The notes under the pieces: generated by a model
The model's input: the letters and a program-made list of their open reading frames with translations, nothing else
Told to the model about the DNA's origin: nothing
Database searches by the model: none
Assembly: GCA_030512295.1 (NCBI GenBank)
Contig: JAULSR010000001.1
Location: 5,727,001-5,791,000, forward strand
Origin: Bombardia bombarda
Taxonomy: Eukaryota; Ascomycota; Sordariomycetes; Sordariales; Lasiosphaeriaceae
Reading direction: 5' to 3'
DNA length: 64,000 nucleotides
Translations under genes and position numbers: made by a program
In this document: one piece after another, positions 54,225 through 64,000 of the stretch
Layout of the letters: each line of letters opens with the position of its first letter
Numbering within the stretch: position 1 is the first letter of the stretch

Positions 54225-57200
54225 TATGCTTTTGGCTCGAATGATATTCTCGAAAGGCTGGACTCCTATCGCCCACCGTCCTGTTGGTGAGCAATTCATT
54301 GCACCCGCCACTATGCCCACCAATATCAGGTCTCATTGGTGAGCGAGTGATATGAATTCATACGACAAGCCAGCCTGGTCAGCAGAAGAACAATAAAACA
54401 AGCCCTACCTACAGATACTACGGATATATGTTCTAGAAAGCTGTATGTCGAACTGGTGTACAATACCGCACTGGCCTCATGCTGCCTCTTATCACTGCAG
54501 CCAGTCAGTTAGACTAGCAGTTGGCGTGATGATCGGCGCCTCCGGGATGGCACACACATGCACACGACATGTAGGTGAGACATGCAGGATGGATGCAGAA
54601 GAAGAAGCGGGAGAACTAGACTAGAACAACGGATAGATAGAACCATGCCCGTCTTGTCCTGTCTTGTCCGAGGGTAGGTAAGATAACACACAAAAGGTGG
54701 GTTGTGTTGTGTCGCTGCGTTGTGTTTGCCTCGCCTGGCAGCAGGCTGGGTCTCAGCTGAGACAGATATAATGTCTTGGCTGAGCTACCTTAGCTTGGGC
54801 GTCGTCAGTTGACTGACTGGCTGAGAGACTGGCAGGGGTTGGTTTCCGAGATCCATCTCGTGTGCCTGGTTGCTAGTGTAGGTTGAGATGATAAGAGCTA
54901 GGGGTGCAAGGCTCTTCGAGCTGTAGCTAGTGTAGTTCGTGTGTGTGGTGCAATGTAAAATTCGGCTGTCATTGGTGAATGATATTGACGTCAAGATACT
55001 AGCGTAGGCGGTCTTTACTACACATCACGCAAGGTACTGTGTAAGAATTGAACCTGGTAATTATTGGCGAAGCGCAGATGACTGTTAGGTTGTTGGTAAA
55101 ATTATATCCGTAACGAGACACACGCGCACACACACAGGCGTATTCCTAAACGCCGGGCTAAACATGTCACGCGGCTCATACCCCATGGAGAAAACGAACG
55201 GAGATCCCGCGTCAGCTCCCAATCCATCCTGTGCATATGTACTTACTAATACACTGACCCTGCTCTGTCCTGTGCTGCACTGATGTCTTCTGTTGGATCC
55301 CAAACGGTTGAATAGAAGCGAGTATCCCCGTCTATAGAATGTTTCTTCTATTCTTCTGCTACAGGATAGATGCAAGTGTAACTACACAGGTGTGCATATG
55401 TACCTACCAAAACCAAGACGGGATGACTACACCGCGCCTGCGTTACAGCACTGTACTGTACCAGTCTCAAAGTTGGCGTCAATGTCTTCCGTAGTCAACG
55501 GCTGACCGGTAGCTGTAGCCCCATCCGTTATTCCGCCTTACCCGTCTTTGTAGATAAGCGCGAACACAGGATCAAAATGAGGCTGTTCTCGTTACCGCAG
55601 AAAGAAGAAAAATCCAAAATGGCAAAAAATCATTTGGAACCGGGGAACGCCATGCTGATGCGGGCTGCTTACCCCCCAGATCAGTTAATATCAAAATCCA
55701 TAAAATAAGCATTGGCCAAGGCGGACCAAGAAGGGCATTAGCGCTTGCTTGCGGAAAGCGGGCAAGGGGTCAGGGTTCTGTCTGTCAGGCAGTGAGTGGG
55801 GTGGGGTGGGATGAAAGGTATCGGTCCCACACACACACTGCCCCCCTCGAGCCCTCCTTTCTTGCGCGCATCCATTCAGCTCTCGCGCCTCGCTCATGGA
55901 ATTGTTCTAGAAGGATTCGAAGGTGTGGGTGGGTTTGGTGTGGGTGGGTTTGGTGTGGTGTGCGGTGTGTGTGGCCCGCCCCCTTTTTGTTCTTGTTCGA
56001 TAAGAAGCAAAGCTGCTGCTTACTGGCTGCAGAAGACAAAAAAGAATAAAACAGATGAACTAGTAATTGGTTGGAGTAATATTCGTAATAACCGCTCCAA
56101 TCTGGCAGACAGACAGAAACAAGGTTAGTTTGTCCGAACGCGGCACGCGGCGGGCAGCGGCAGCGGTTTAGCACTGTACACTAGAAGTCGCTCGAGTGTT
56201 GGGGGCCGTTGAACGCCTCGGACTGCTGCTGCTGTGTCACAGTGGCTGATTGCGTGTCGTATAGGATCTTTCGGGGGATCCAATGTGGTTTGTGTTTCCT
56301 CAGTGTGTTGCCGGCGGGCAAGAGAGCAAGCGAGGTGCGTGAGGGGCGGAGACTTTTCCTTTGGGCAAGTCGCCCGAATTGCGCCTGCCATTCGGGTGCG
56401 CTGCCACCACCCTCAAACGCGTGACCTTCGCTTCGGCGCCGCGCATATCCGGGAATGCTGTGCTACGCTGTAATTATATAAAATAAGTAGGTTTTCCGTA
56501 CGTATGCGCACAACTTTCAGAACAAACTTGTTCGACCTGGGGATCTCCAGTAAACCGACAAATGTCGATAACCATCACCCCAAAATCACGACAAACTGCG
56601 ACTGACTGACTGACTGACGGACGCTGTCCATGTGATAAAGAAATCCGAAACCGTGGCTGAAGGTCTGGTGCGCCAAGACCAATGCCAAGATGGGGATCCA
56701 CTTTGCCGAGAGATAAGAATCCATCCCAACGCCAATGACAGTCGTTGGTTTGAAAGTGCAATGGACCGTGCTCGCTCGCTCTGTCCGTCCCTGGCTGCTT
56801 TGGCAGCTGCTTTCCAACTGGAATTTTGGGCAGTCGACCAGTCCGGGGCTTTCGTTAGCGAGAGGAAGACAGCCTGAGCAGCCCGCCCTGTCGCCTGCCT
56901 TACTATTGAAAAGGTGCAGGCCGGGGTGCTGGAAGGGACGGCTGCGAACTTGTTCGACAACCTCGATGTGTGGATGGCTCGAGGATGGTTGTTGGGGTTT
57001 TGTTACTCCATTGTCTGGTGAAGAAGGCCGCTGTGGATACGCCTAACCTAAAGTGATTGTGCTGGTTAAGTGTGAGCTAACTGATCAGGGAATGGTGGTG
57101 CTGATAAGGCGGACACAGGATGGAATCTCGTAATGATGTACAGTAAACTATTTCCATCTCCAACGCTTTCGAATTCCACTTTGTCGTCTGCCAAACAGGG

Positions 57201-59852
57201 ACACCGCGTTCCGTCTCCCGTGAGAGGTTGGAACGAGGCCAGTATCTAACGCTAAAAGATCTAATGGTTTAGTCAGAGCGCCTGCCAGCGAGAAACCGGT
57301 TGTGCCTTGCCGTGTGGGCTCTCTTCATACACAGTACCCATCCGGGGACCGGGCGGTCGGGTTCAAAGCAACAGACAGCATATCCACCCACCGGATCGTC
57401 GTCGGGAGCTAAAGGGTTCATGTAAGGTAACGAAAGATACGGATATCAATGAATGAATGATTGACATCCCGTCGCATCAGTCCCGTGGGGCGAGACTTTG
57501 ATGTCGTTCCGATCGCGGGCACGCCGCACGCGGGCATCGGGTGGCAGATGCGATGGATGGTGGACGCTGGATGAGGGCAGAACGGCATCTCTGGTCGGCT
57601 GCTGTGTTATCGCTCTCCCATCGCCAAGCACCAACAACAAACGCCGTCCTCCCCAGGTTGCTTGGTGGTGGCTGACAATGACATGTCAAGAAACAAGAAC
57701 CAGATGCGATCTTGACGAGGGTTCAACAGTCGTCAGTCATCAACCAATCTCACAATTCGATGGTGCCCTTGTTAGCGCGATCCTGACGCCGCCGGCCTGC
57801 CCTGCCCGCCCGTGTTCGCGCCCGCCGCCCGCCTCTGCCCCGCGGTCGATCAACAGGTCGGGGGTTTGTGTGTGTGTGTGCAGCAGCTATTTCTTTTTTT
57901 GCGCGCGCGTTACGACTCTCCCTCCTGGTTGGTGGTTGCTGATGTGCATATCCATCCTATTCCTTTCTCGGGTTGCGTTTGCCCACGGGACGAACAAGCC
58001 ACCACGAACTGCAAGAAACTGCCCGTAGAAGAAGTGCGGAACTGCCCCGCCGTCATAGCATCACAAGCTCAGCAGCACCACACACTCAACCTTCAGCGCC
58101 AGGCGCAGAACCAAGGCTCCATGCTGTGTTCCTGCGTTTGGCTGCTGTACAACTGTGAAAGTGTGATGAGATCTAAGTTAGGTAGGTAGGTTGCAAAAAA
58201 AAGAAAAAAAACGAGATGCATAGCTTTGGCTGCGACACTGCGACCATTTCTCTGGAACGCTTGTTGCGACTTTAAGGACTGGGTATATCTTCGATATTGA
58301 ATATGAGCCCACAGGGGGGTGGTGCTTCCGAACAGGCAACTGGCCGCTGGGCCGCTGCATCTCCGAATGTAGGTGTAACCAGTTAGGTATCCTGCACACT
58401 TGCACTGCTGCTGCAGCGGACCGCGGCCTGCAGGCGGGCAACATCCACGAGGGATGGGTGCGATGGTTGTGGAAAGCTTGGTGGGAACTTTGCGCAAGGC
58501 ACCGTGAGCGGCAAGAGAAGGAAAGATTCCTGGCCGACATTCTTTCCCCGTTGTCCGTTCTCCGCTTCAATCTTTATTTTTACCTGGTTTTCTATAATTC
58601 GCCTACAAACATGAGCACTGCCACGCCCTCGTGAAGCGTTTCGGCCGCCGGGACTTTACCGTTCCTTTTACGCAGTACTACCAGACCGTCGAGAACGTTT
58701 CACATAACCAGTACCTTTTCACACACCTTCCTGGGTTGATGGGCTTGCCCTTTGAGGGCAGCATGCCCGACGGCGATTGGCCGCCTGGCTAATTTCTTCT
58801 CCTGCATTCGCGGTGTTGCACTCTATCGTTTCGGGAAGTTTTTTTCTCTCTCTCAAAGACGCGCAGCGCACAAAGCCAGGAAGGTTCCGTTCTACGGCGA
58901 TACTACATTACGTATTTTCCCCCATGTCAGAAGGCTCCGAATCCAACTTGAGCCTAACCAACCAACCACGGTCTAAAATTGAATAGGTACTTTTCAGGCT
59001 GTGTGTGTTGCATACCAGCAGCGAGGTGAGGTAGGTGTTGCTGCGGGGTTCTCGTCCTATAGGTAGGTAGGTTACAGGTAGTTGCAGGTTGTCGGATGGG
59101 ATGCATCCTTCATTCTCCACCTCCCTCACTCCACGTCGTCTGTATGAGGATCCAAGTCGCTGGAAGGGGAAAGCCCGCCAAGATCTGCTTCAAGCTGCAC
59201 CAGCCAATGCATCATGCCCCAAAACCTGGAGGATGGATGCCAAGAAGAAGCAAATCGATGTGGCATGGTTTTGGGATTGATGAGCTTTCGGGGACCCACG
59301 GGATGCGTCCCCCCACCGCTTTCAAATGGGACTAAAACACTAACAATGGGGACTAGCGCATCCGAAGCACTAAAAGAGCACTAGGAAGACGAGACGAGGG
59401 ACGAGGAGGGAATCCCTTATCTCTGTGGGGCCCACACTTGGCCATGGACGCAGGGTCTTGGCAGCGAAGGGAAGGGTGCCCGGAAAGGGCATAGCTCCTC
59501 TATCAGTGGTACCTCGAAGTCGTCGGTGGTTTGTCTCGGGGGCCGCAGATGCGCCTGCTTTGCTTTGCTTGCCTTGCGCCGCTGCTGCTGCTGCTGCTGC
59601 CGTGACTCGGCTTGCTCGAAGCTTTTTTTGGTTTATTTACCCTGCCGATCCCCCCCCAGCTGCTCGGATCTGCCTTCTATTTTTTCCTTTTTCTCTTGCA
59701 GCCTTGGTTCATCCATATATTCGTCCTGGGACACGCACCCAGCCCGCCTGTGCTTCTGCTCATTTGCTTTCTCTTTTCTACTGCGCAGACCCCGACGTCA
59801 ACAATTTCCAACTCGCTTCCGATTTGTTCGCCTTGGTAGATAACTCGTCGCC
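54225..59852. other. 5.6-kb gene-poor stretch
   Basis: No gene could be supported. Features: GT-rich tandem DNA at 55920-55975, poly-A run near 58196-58210, an ATG-less open stretch at 58594-58791 with protein-like composition, a (CTG)n tract at 59580-59600, and C/T-rich DNA leading to the ammonium transporter start. Much of the right end is probably that gene's promoter and leader. Confidence 0.5.
59416..59421. promoter_or_regulatory. Candidate GATA-factor site upstream of the ammonium transporter
   Basis: CTTATC (reverse GATAAG) about 430 bp before the start codon, within the extended form AGATAAGGG on the minus strand. Ammonium transporter genes of fungi are known targets of AreA/NIT2 GATA factors, so the location fits, but a six-base match alone is weak. 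Confidence 0.3.
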
Positions 59853-61514
59853 ATGTCGGCCGGGCCTCTCGAAGAGTATGCCGGCGTGTCGGGCATCGCT
59901 GATTCCGGCGGCGACTCGCTGACCGAGGATCTCAACATCTACTACTCGGTACGAAAAGAGACAGCATCACACATCTGCATAAACGACTACGAAACTAACA
60001 CATACCTTGAAAACAGTCGGGCGATTTCGCATGGATCATGACGAGCGCGGCCCTCGTGCTGCTCATGATCCCCGGTGTCGGTTTCTTCTACAGCGGCTTG
60101 GCGCGTCGCAAGTCGGCGCTGTCGCTGATATGGCTGTCCCTCATGTCGATAGCCGTCGTGGGCTTCCAATGGTTCTTTTGGGGCTACTCGCTCGCCTTCT
60201 CCCACACGGGCAGCGCCTACATTGGCGACCTCTCCAACTTTGGCCTCATGAAGGTGCTCGGCCAGCCCAGCGTCGGCAGCAGCAAGCTGCCTGATATCCT
60301 CTTCTGCCTGTACCAGGGCATGTTCGCGGCCATTACGTACGTTTCTTCTCCTCCTACAATCTTGCTTTTACTTTTGGTGGGAAACCCACCCAAATCTCTA
60401 ACATATGAATCTTTCTCTCCCGCAGGCCCGCCCTCGCCATCGGCGCCGCCGCCGACCGCGGCCGCATGCTGCCCGCCCTCGTCTTCATCTTTGTCTGGTC
60501 GACCATCGTCTACGACCCCATCGCCTACTGGACGTGGAACGCCAACGGCTGGTCCTTCATCATGGGCGGCCTCGACTTCGCCGGCGGCACGCCCGTGCAC
60601 ATCAGCTCGGGCGCCGCCGCCCTCGCCTACTCGCTCATGCTCGGCAAGCGCACCGGCTACACCAAGGTCAGCGGCCTGCCCTACCGCCCCCACAACGTCA
60701 CCCACGTGGTCCTCGGCACCGTCTTCCTCTGGGTCGGCTGGTTCGGCTTCAACGGCGGCTCCGCCCTGGCGGCCAACACGCGCGCCGTCATGGCCTGCGT
60801 CGTCACCCACATCGCTGCCTGTGTCGGTGGCTTCACCTGGTGCCTGCTCGATTACCGTCTGGAGAAGAAGTGGAGCACTGTCGGTTTCTGCAGCGGTGCT
60901 ATTGCTGGTCTTGTTGCGATTACTCCTGGATCGGGTTTCGTGCCCCCATGGTCGGCGGTTGTCTTTGGTGTTGTTGGTGGTATTGGCTGCAATTTCGCGA
61001 CCAAGATCAAGTTCTTGATTGGGGTTGATGATGCGCTTGATGTGTTTGCTGAGCACGCTGTTGGTGGTATCATCGGTAACCTCCTGACCGGCCTGTTTGC
61101 TGCGTACGTACTTTTTCCCACCTGATTTCTCCTTTCCCAGCGATCGTTTCTAACCCCTGCCACAGTGACTACATCGCGCACCTCGACGGCGCCACCGAGA
61201 TCGCCGGCGGCTGGGTCAACCACAACTACGTGCAGCTCGGCTACCAGCTCGCCGACAGCGTCGCCGGCTTCTCGTACTCGTTCGTCATGACGTGCGTCAT
61301 TCTCTTCCTCATGAACCTCGTGCCCGGCCTGTCGCTCCGCGCCACCGCCGAGGAGGAGGAGATGGGTCTCGACGACGGCCAGCTCGGCGAGTTTGCCTAC
61401 GACTACGTCGAGATCACCCGCAACATCAACGACATCCTCCCTGGGTTCACGGCTCCCGCTAGTTCCGCGGATGCTCAGAGCTTCAAGGGCGAGTCGAATG
61501 AGAAGACGGTTTAG
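59853..61514 (+). CDS. Ammonium transporter (MEP2/AMT family)
   Basis: Four exons (59853-59948, 60017-60336, 60426-61103, 61166-61514) give 480 aa, the normal Mep length with eleven membrane helices. It moves ammonium across the plasma membrane. Seen: WIMTSAALVLLMIPGVGFFY (helix 1), GVGFFYSGL, STIVYDPIAYWTW with the conserved Asp169, GTPVHISSGAAALAY with His197, and DVFAEHAVGGIIGNLLTG with His349. His197 and His349 are the twin-His pore pair; having His at both sites matches the Mep2 subgroup, which can act as a nitrogen sensor for filamentous growth. The C-terminal regulatory motif GLDDGQLGEFAYDY is intact. Introns are canonical (GTACGA, GTACGT, GTACGT donors). Regulation by nitrogen is likely from family knowledge; one GATA-like site is seen upstream. 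Confidence 0.95.
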
Positions 61515-62964
61515 GATTGAGATGTGTTGGTAGGACAGGATAGGAGAGAGAGCGATGATGTTTTTTTTATTTGTTCGGGTGTATATCCTCACAAAAAGCG
61601 GAGAGGGAGGGGGATTTGTTTATAAACTTGAGGGATCTGGATCTTCGCTGGGTATATATCGAAACATTGTTAACATTATTGATACCTCTTTTATTCCTAT
61701 TTCTCTTTGCGAGACCATGATTACATACATTTAATACCATAAGCCTGATTTTATTTGTCACTCTTGGACGGTTTGTTCTGTGTCTCTGTTTCCAATATCT
61801 CGTCCTTACTGCTCGATGACAAGGTCGGGCCTGCTGATATGTCTGATCAGTATTCCTTGCCCTATCATATTAATGTCCAGCACTTGTGCTGCTGCGGCCC
61901 GAATTCGTCATCTCAGCGCGGCATTCGATTCTCATCAAGATGCTTACGCACTTTGTCAGCACTTTATTCTCAAGATCAGAGGTCTCGGTTGTCGGTGTCG
62001 CCCCACTCGTAAGCTGTTGGTTGTTTCAGACCTTTTCAACTCCGGTCCGGCCCGTTGCTTTTCAGACTCGCCAGTTGGTATAAAAACGGTCATGATCAAC
62101 ATGAAGCAAAATTCCTCATGCCAAGAGCGTTGATTCGTGGCGTTCCCGGAAACAAAATCAGAGGGGGTTTTGTCGTTTTATCGTTTCTTGCTTTATTGCC
62201 AGTTCGTGTCCTTTGCCGTTCTTCATTTCTAACCCCCCATGCTTACCTTATTGGTCGAATTCGGATTCCAGTCCTCCGTCGTCACCGACTGGACATGCTT
62301 GCTCTGTCTGGTAGGTATGAGAACTTTGATATAACCAAATGACGAGATGAGGTGCAAAAACGACATTGACCACCCGGTGACCGTCCCATAGTGTTAATCG
62401 TCTTACACCACCGGTAACACACTAATACAAACCCGTACCCAGATGGAATTTAGTCTTTTCAGCAGCCGTTTCACTAGTGGGGGTTTTGGTGATCATCCGT
62501 GTGGAGTTGATGTCGATCCACATTTGACATTTGTGTGGTGGTTTGGTGGATGGAATCAGCATGCTTGCCAAGCCTGATGACGTACAAGGAAACACGGCCA
62601 TTGGTGTTCCCCAGTCCCCATGACATAGTGGGACCATCTGATGGGTGTTTTATTTTGTCTGCCAGTAGGCCTGGATCAAATCGTAGTAGTGCGGTGCCCA
62701 ACCATTCAAGTTCAATCAGAAGGTGGCGGTTGTTGTGTCGAGGGTGAGGAGGGACAAAGAAAACAAAACAGGGTTTCACGGAAACGTCATACATTTTGTG
62801 TATGATTGCGATCATGCTACATAAGACTGTACGGATGTCATTAGTATTCACTCCCAAAACTCAACATCGCTATCTTCAGCATCTCAAGCAGATCGATCAC
62901 GCTTCAAATTTCAAGTGACACGCAATAATATATTCCCCGACAGCCCCTACGAATACTAAGAACA
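61515..62964. other. Intergenic region (ammonium transporter / CON-6)
   Basis: Tandem rightward genes. T-rich 3' UTR sequence follows the transporter. The last 200 bp should be the CON-6 promoter. No gene recognised. Confidence 0.5.
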
Positions 62965-63330
62965 ATGGACTCCGCCGGCGCCAAGTCTGTCATGTCCAAC
63001 GACATGAAGGAGCTTACAGAGGGCAAGGAACAGACGTCAAACACCATCAAGGGTCACAAGGCCAACCTCTCCAATCCGAGTAGGTAGTTCAACCTTTGAA
63101 ATCGTAGGAGGGGCATAGGGGAAGATACTGGATGCTTTTCTTTCTTCTTTTCCTCCCGGAAGGTCTAACAGATATATGACACTCCAGACACCAGCGAGGC
63201 TTCCAAAAAGAACAGTGAGCGCGTGCTGGAGGACCTGGGAGGGAGCGATACGCAGGAGGCGACTCGCAACAAGCCCATCAGCAAAGACGCGGCGGAGGAG
63301 CTGTACGGTACCAGGGCTGCTGCCGGCTGA
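62965..63330 (+). CDS. Conidiation-specific protein 6 (CON-6) family
   Basis: Two exons (62965-63079, 63188-63330) with a 108-bp intron (GTAGGT...CTCCAG) give 85 aa. The join restores the CON-6 signature GHKANLSNPNTSEASKKNSE followed by RVLEDLGG. The product is small, hydrophilic, rich in Lys, Glu, Ser and Asn, and has no signal peptide or membrane helix. The classic CON-6 protein has two copies of this motif; here one is visible. Known for the family: transcripts accumulate in conidiation and the protein is stored in spores; the biochemical role is unknown. The LEA-like composition suggests a protective function, as inference. Confidence 0.88.
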
Positions 63331-63498
63331 GGTGTGAGAACAGGAGATGGGGATGGATGGCTTTGGCATCAGCCATTTTCTTATACTATTTCTATTTCCT
63401 ATGGACTGACTGGGATACACGATATGACCAGCAAACACGAAAATACTTGAATAGGCAGTAGACTTAATAACCCGTCCGACTACTACTTCACCAAGACC

Positions 63499-64000
63499 TC
63501 AAGCCCCCTGAACATGCAACCAATGCCTCATCCACGAAACAGCCGCATCCTTCCCCCTAACCATAGCATCCCTCTCGCCCTCCTCCCTCTCATCCCCGCG
63601 CGACAAACACCCATGCTCAACCCCCGCCATGTGCTGATAGTCAAACGACACGTCCTTCCTCCCCAGCAACACACTAAACGTATACAACTTGAGCTCATCC
63701 GTATACGCCGCGTCCCTCTCCGGCGCCAGCAGCTGCACCGGCACGCCCACGCCGTCGATGTCCCCCTTGGTCAGAAACGTCGGGTGCGCAGCACTGACAG
63801 CATCGACCAGCCTCTCGCCCCCATCGTTGAACTCCCTCGCGCCCAGCCGAAACACCGCCCAGCCGCCATAGCAAAACCCCACCGCGCCGAGCTTGGGATA
63901 CGTGGCGCGCAGCGCGCGCGCGACGGCGACGATCTCGGGCTCGCGCGCGTGCCGGTTGTTGGCCTGCCAGAAGGCGGTCAGGTCGCCCAGGTCGGCGAAG
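63499..64000 (-). CDS. Dienelactone hydrolase family protein (partial, 5' end outside window)
   Basis: C-terminal 167 or so residues of an alpha/beta hydrolase. The frame is open from the window edge (FADLGDLTAFW) to the TGA at 63499. The nucleophile motif GFCYGGWAV carries the Cys typical of dienelactone hydrolases, VPVQLLAPERDAAY holds the acid position, and AGVEHGCLSRG the catalytic His. Known chemistry: hydrolysis of dienelactones and related small esters; fungal members are often of unknown substrate. Cytosolic as far as the fragment shows. The start and any upstream introns are outside the window. Confidence 0.85.
   Translation of the reverse strand, partial: FADLGDLTAFWQANNRHAREPEIVAVARALRATYPKLGAVGFCYGGWAVFRLGAREFNDGGERLVDAVSAAHPTFLTKGDIDGVGVPVQLLAPERDAAYTDELKLYTFSVLLGRKDVSFDYQHMAGVEHGCLSRGDEREEGERDAMVRGKDAAVSWMRHWLHVQGA

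Noticed and set aside
54225..59852. tRNA or 5S rRNA genes in the long gap
   Set aside because: No B-box-like GGTTCGANTCC with a matching acceptor stem, and no 5S-like sequence, was found by eye.

Overview
The window looks like nuclear DNA of a filamentous ascomycete, most likely a Sordariomycete. Genes carry short introns (about 50 to 110 bp) with GTANGT-type donors and CTNAC branch points. The protein families are typical of these fungi: a Zn2Cys6 regulator, an F-box protein with an acidic tail, a CON-6 protein, an alpha/beta-hydrolase NACHT NLR and a pogo/Fot1 transposon. No RNA gene, CRISPR array or prokaryotic operon was seen. Splice sites were read by eye and each joined frame was checked for length and continuity.

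Left part (0.6-24.8 kb), mostly housekeeping and accessory genes: a GH64 beta-1,3-glucanase (minus), an F-box protein (minus), glycinamide ribonucleotide formyltransferase ADE8 (minus), a single-pass membrane glycoprotein (plus), a D-2-hydroxyacid dehydrogenase (minus), a Zn2Cys6 regulator whose zinc-cluster intron lacks a canonical donor (minus), a 4-kb gene-poor stretch, a small secreted cysteine protein (minus), a small mitochondrial-type membrane protein (plus), peptidyl-tRNA hydrolase (minus), and the BAR protein RVS161/HOB3 (plus).

Middle (24.8-42.9 kb): a 3.8-kb non-coding stretch, a second BAR-domain protein with a proline-rich tail (plus), cyclin H of TFIIH (plus), a large UBE2O-like ubiquitin-conjugating enzyme with a cysteine-rich zinc module (minus), and a 5-kb partly AT-rich desert.

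Accessory island (42.9-54.2 kb): a secreted L-amino-acid oxidase (LAAO), then about 6.4 kb of inserted sequence that is bounded on the right by a second copy of the LAAO 3' end. The insert holds an NLR gene (alpha/beta hydrolase, NACHT, about 11 near-identical HEAT-like repeats) whose reading frame runs out through an inverted repeat into antisense LAAO flank. It also holds a badly frameshifted DUF6601-like pseudogene lying between direct copies of the same repeat family. Just beyond is a full-length pogo/Fot1-like element with intact terminal repeats and a TA target duplication. Its transposase frame carries seven stops, all explicable by C-to-T or G-to-A change, which points to RIP. This island is the most unusual part of the window.

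Right part (54.2-64 kb): a 5.6-kb gene-poor stretch, an ammonium transporter of the MEP2/AMT type, a small CON-6 protein, and the 3' part of a dienelactone-hydrolase-family enzyme cut by the window edge.
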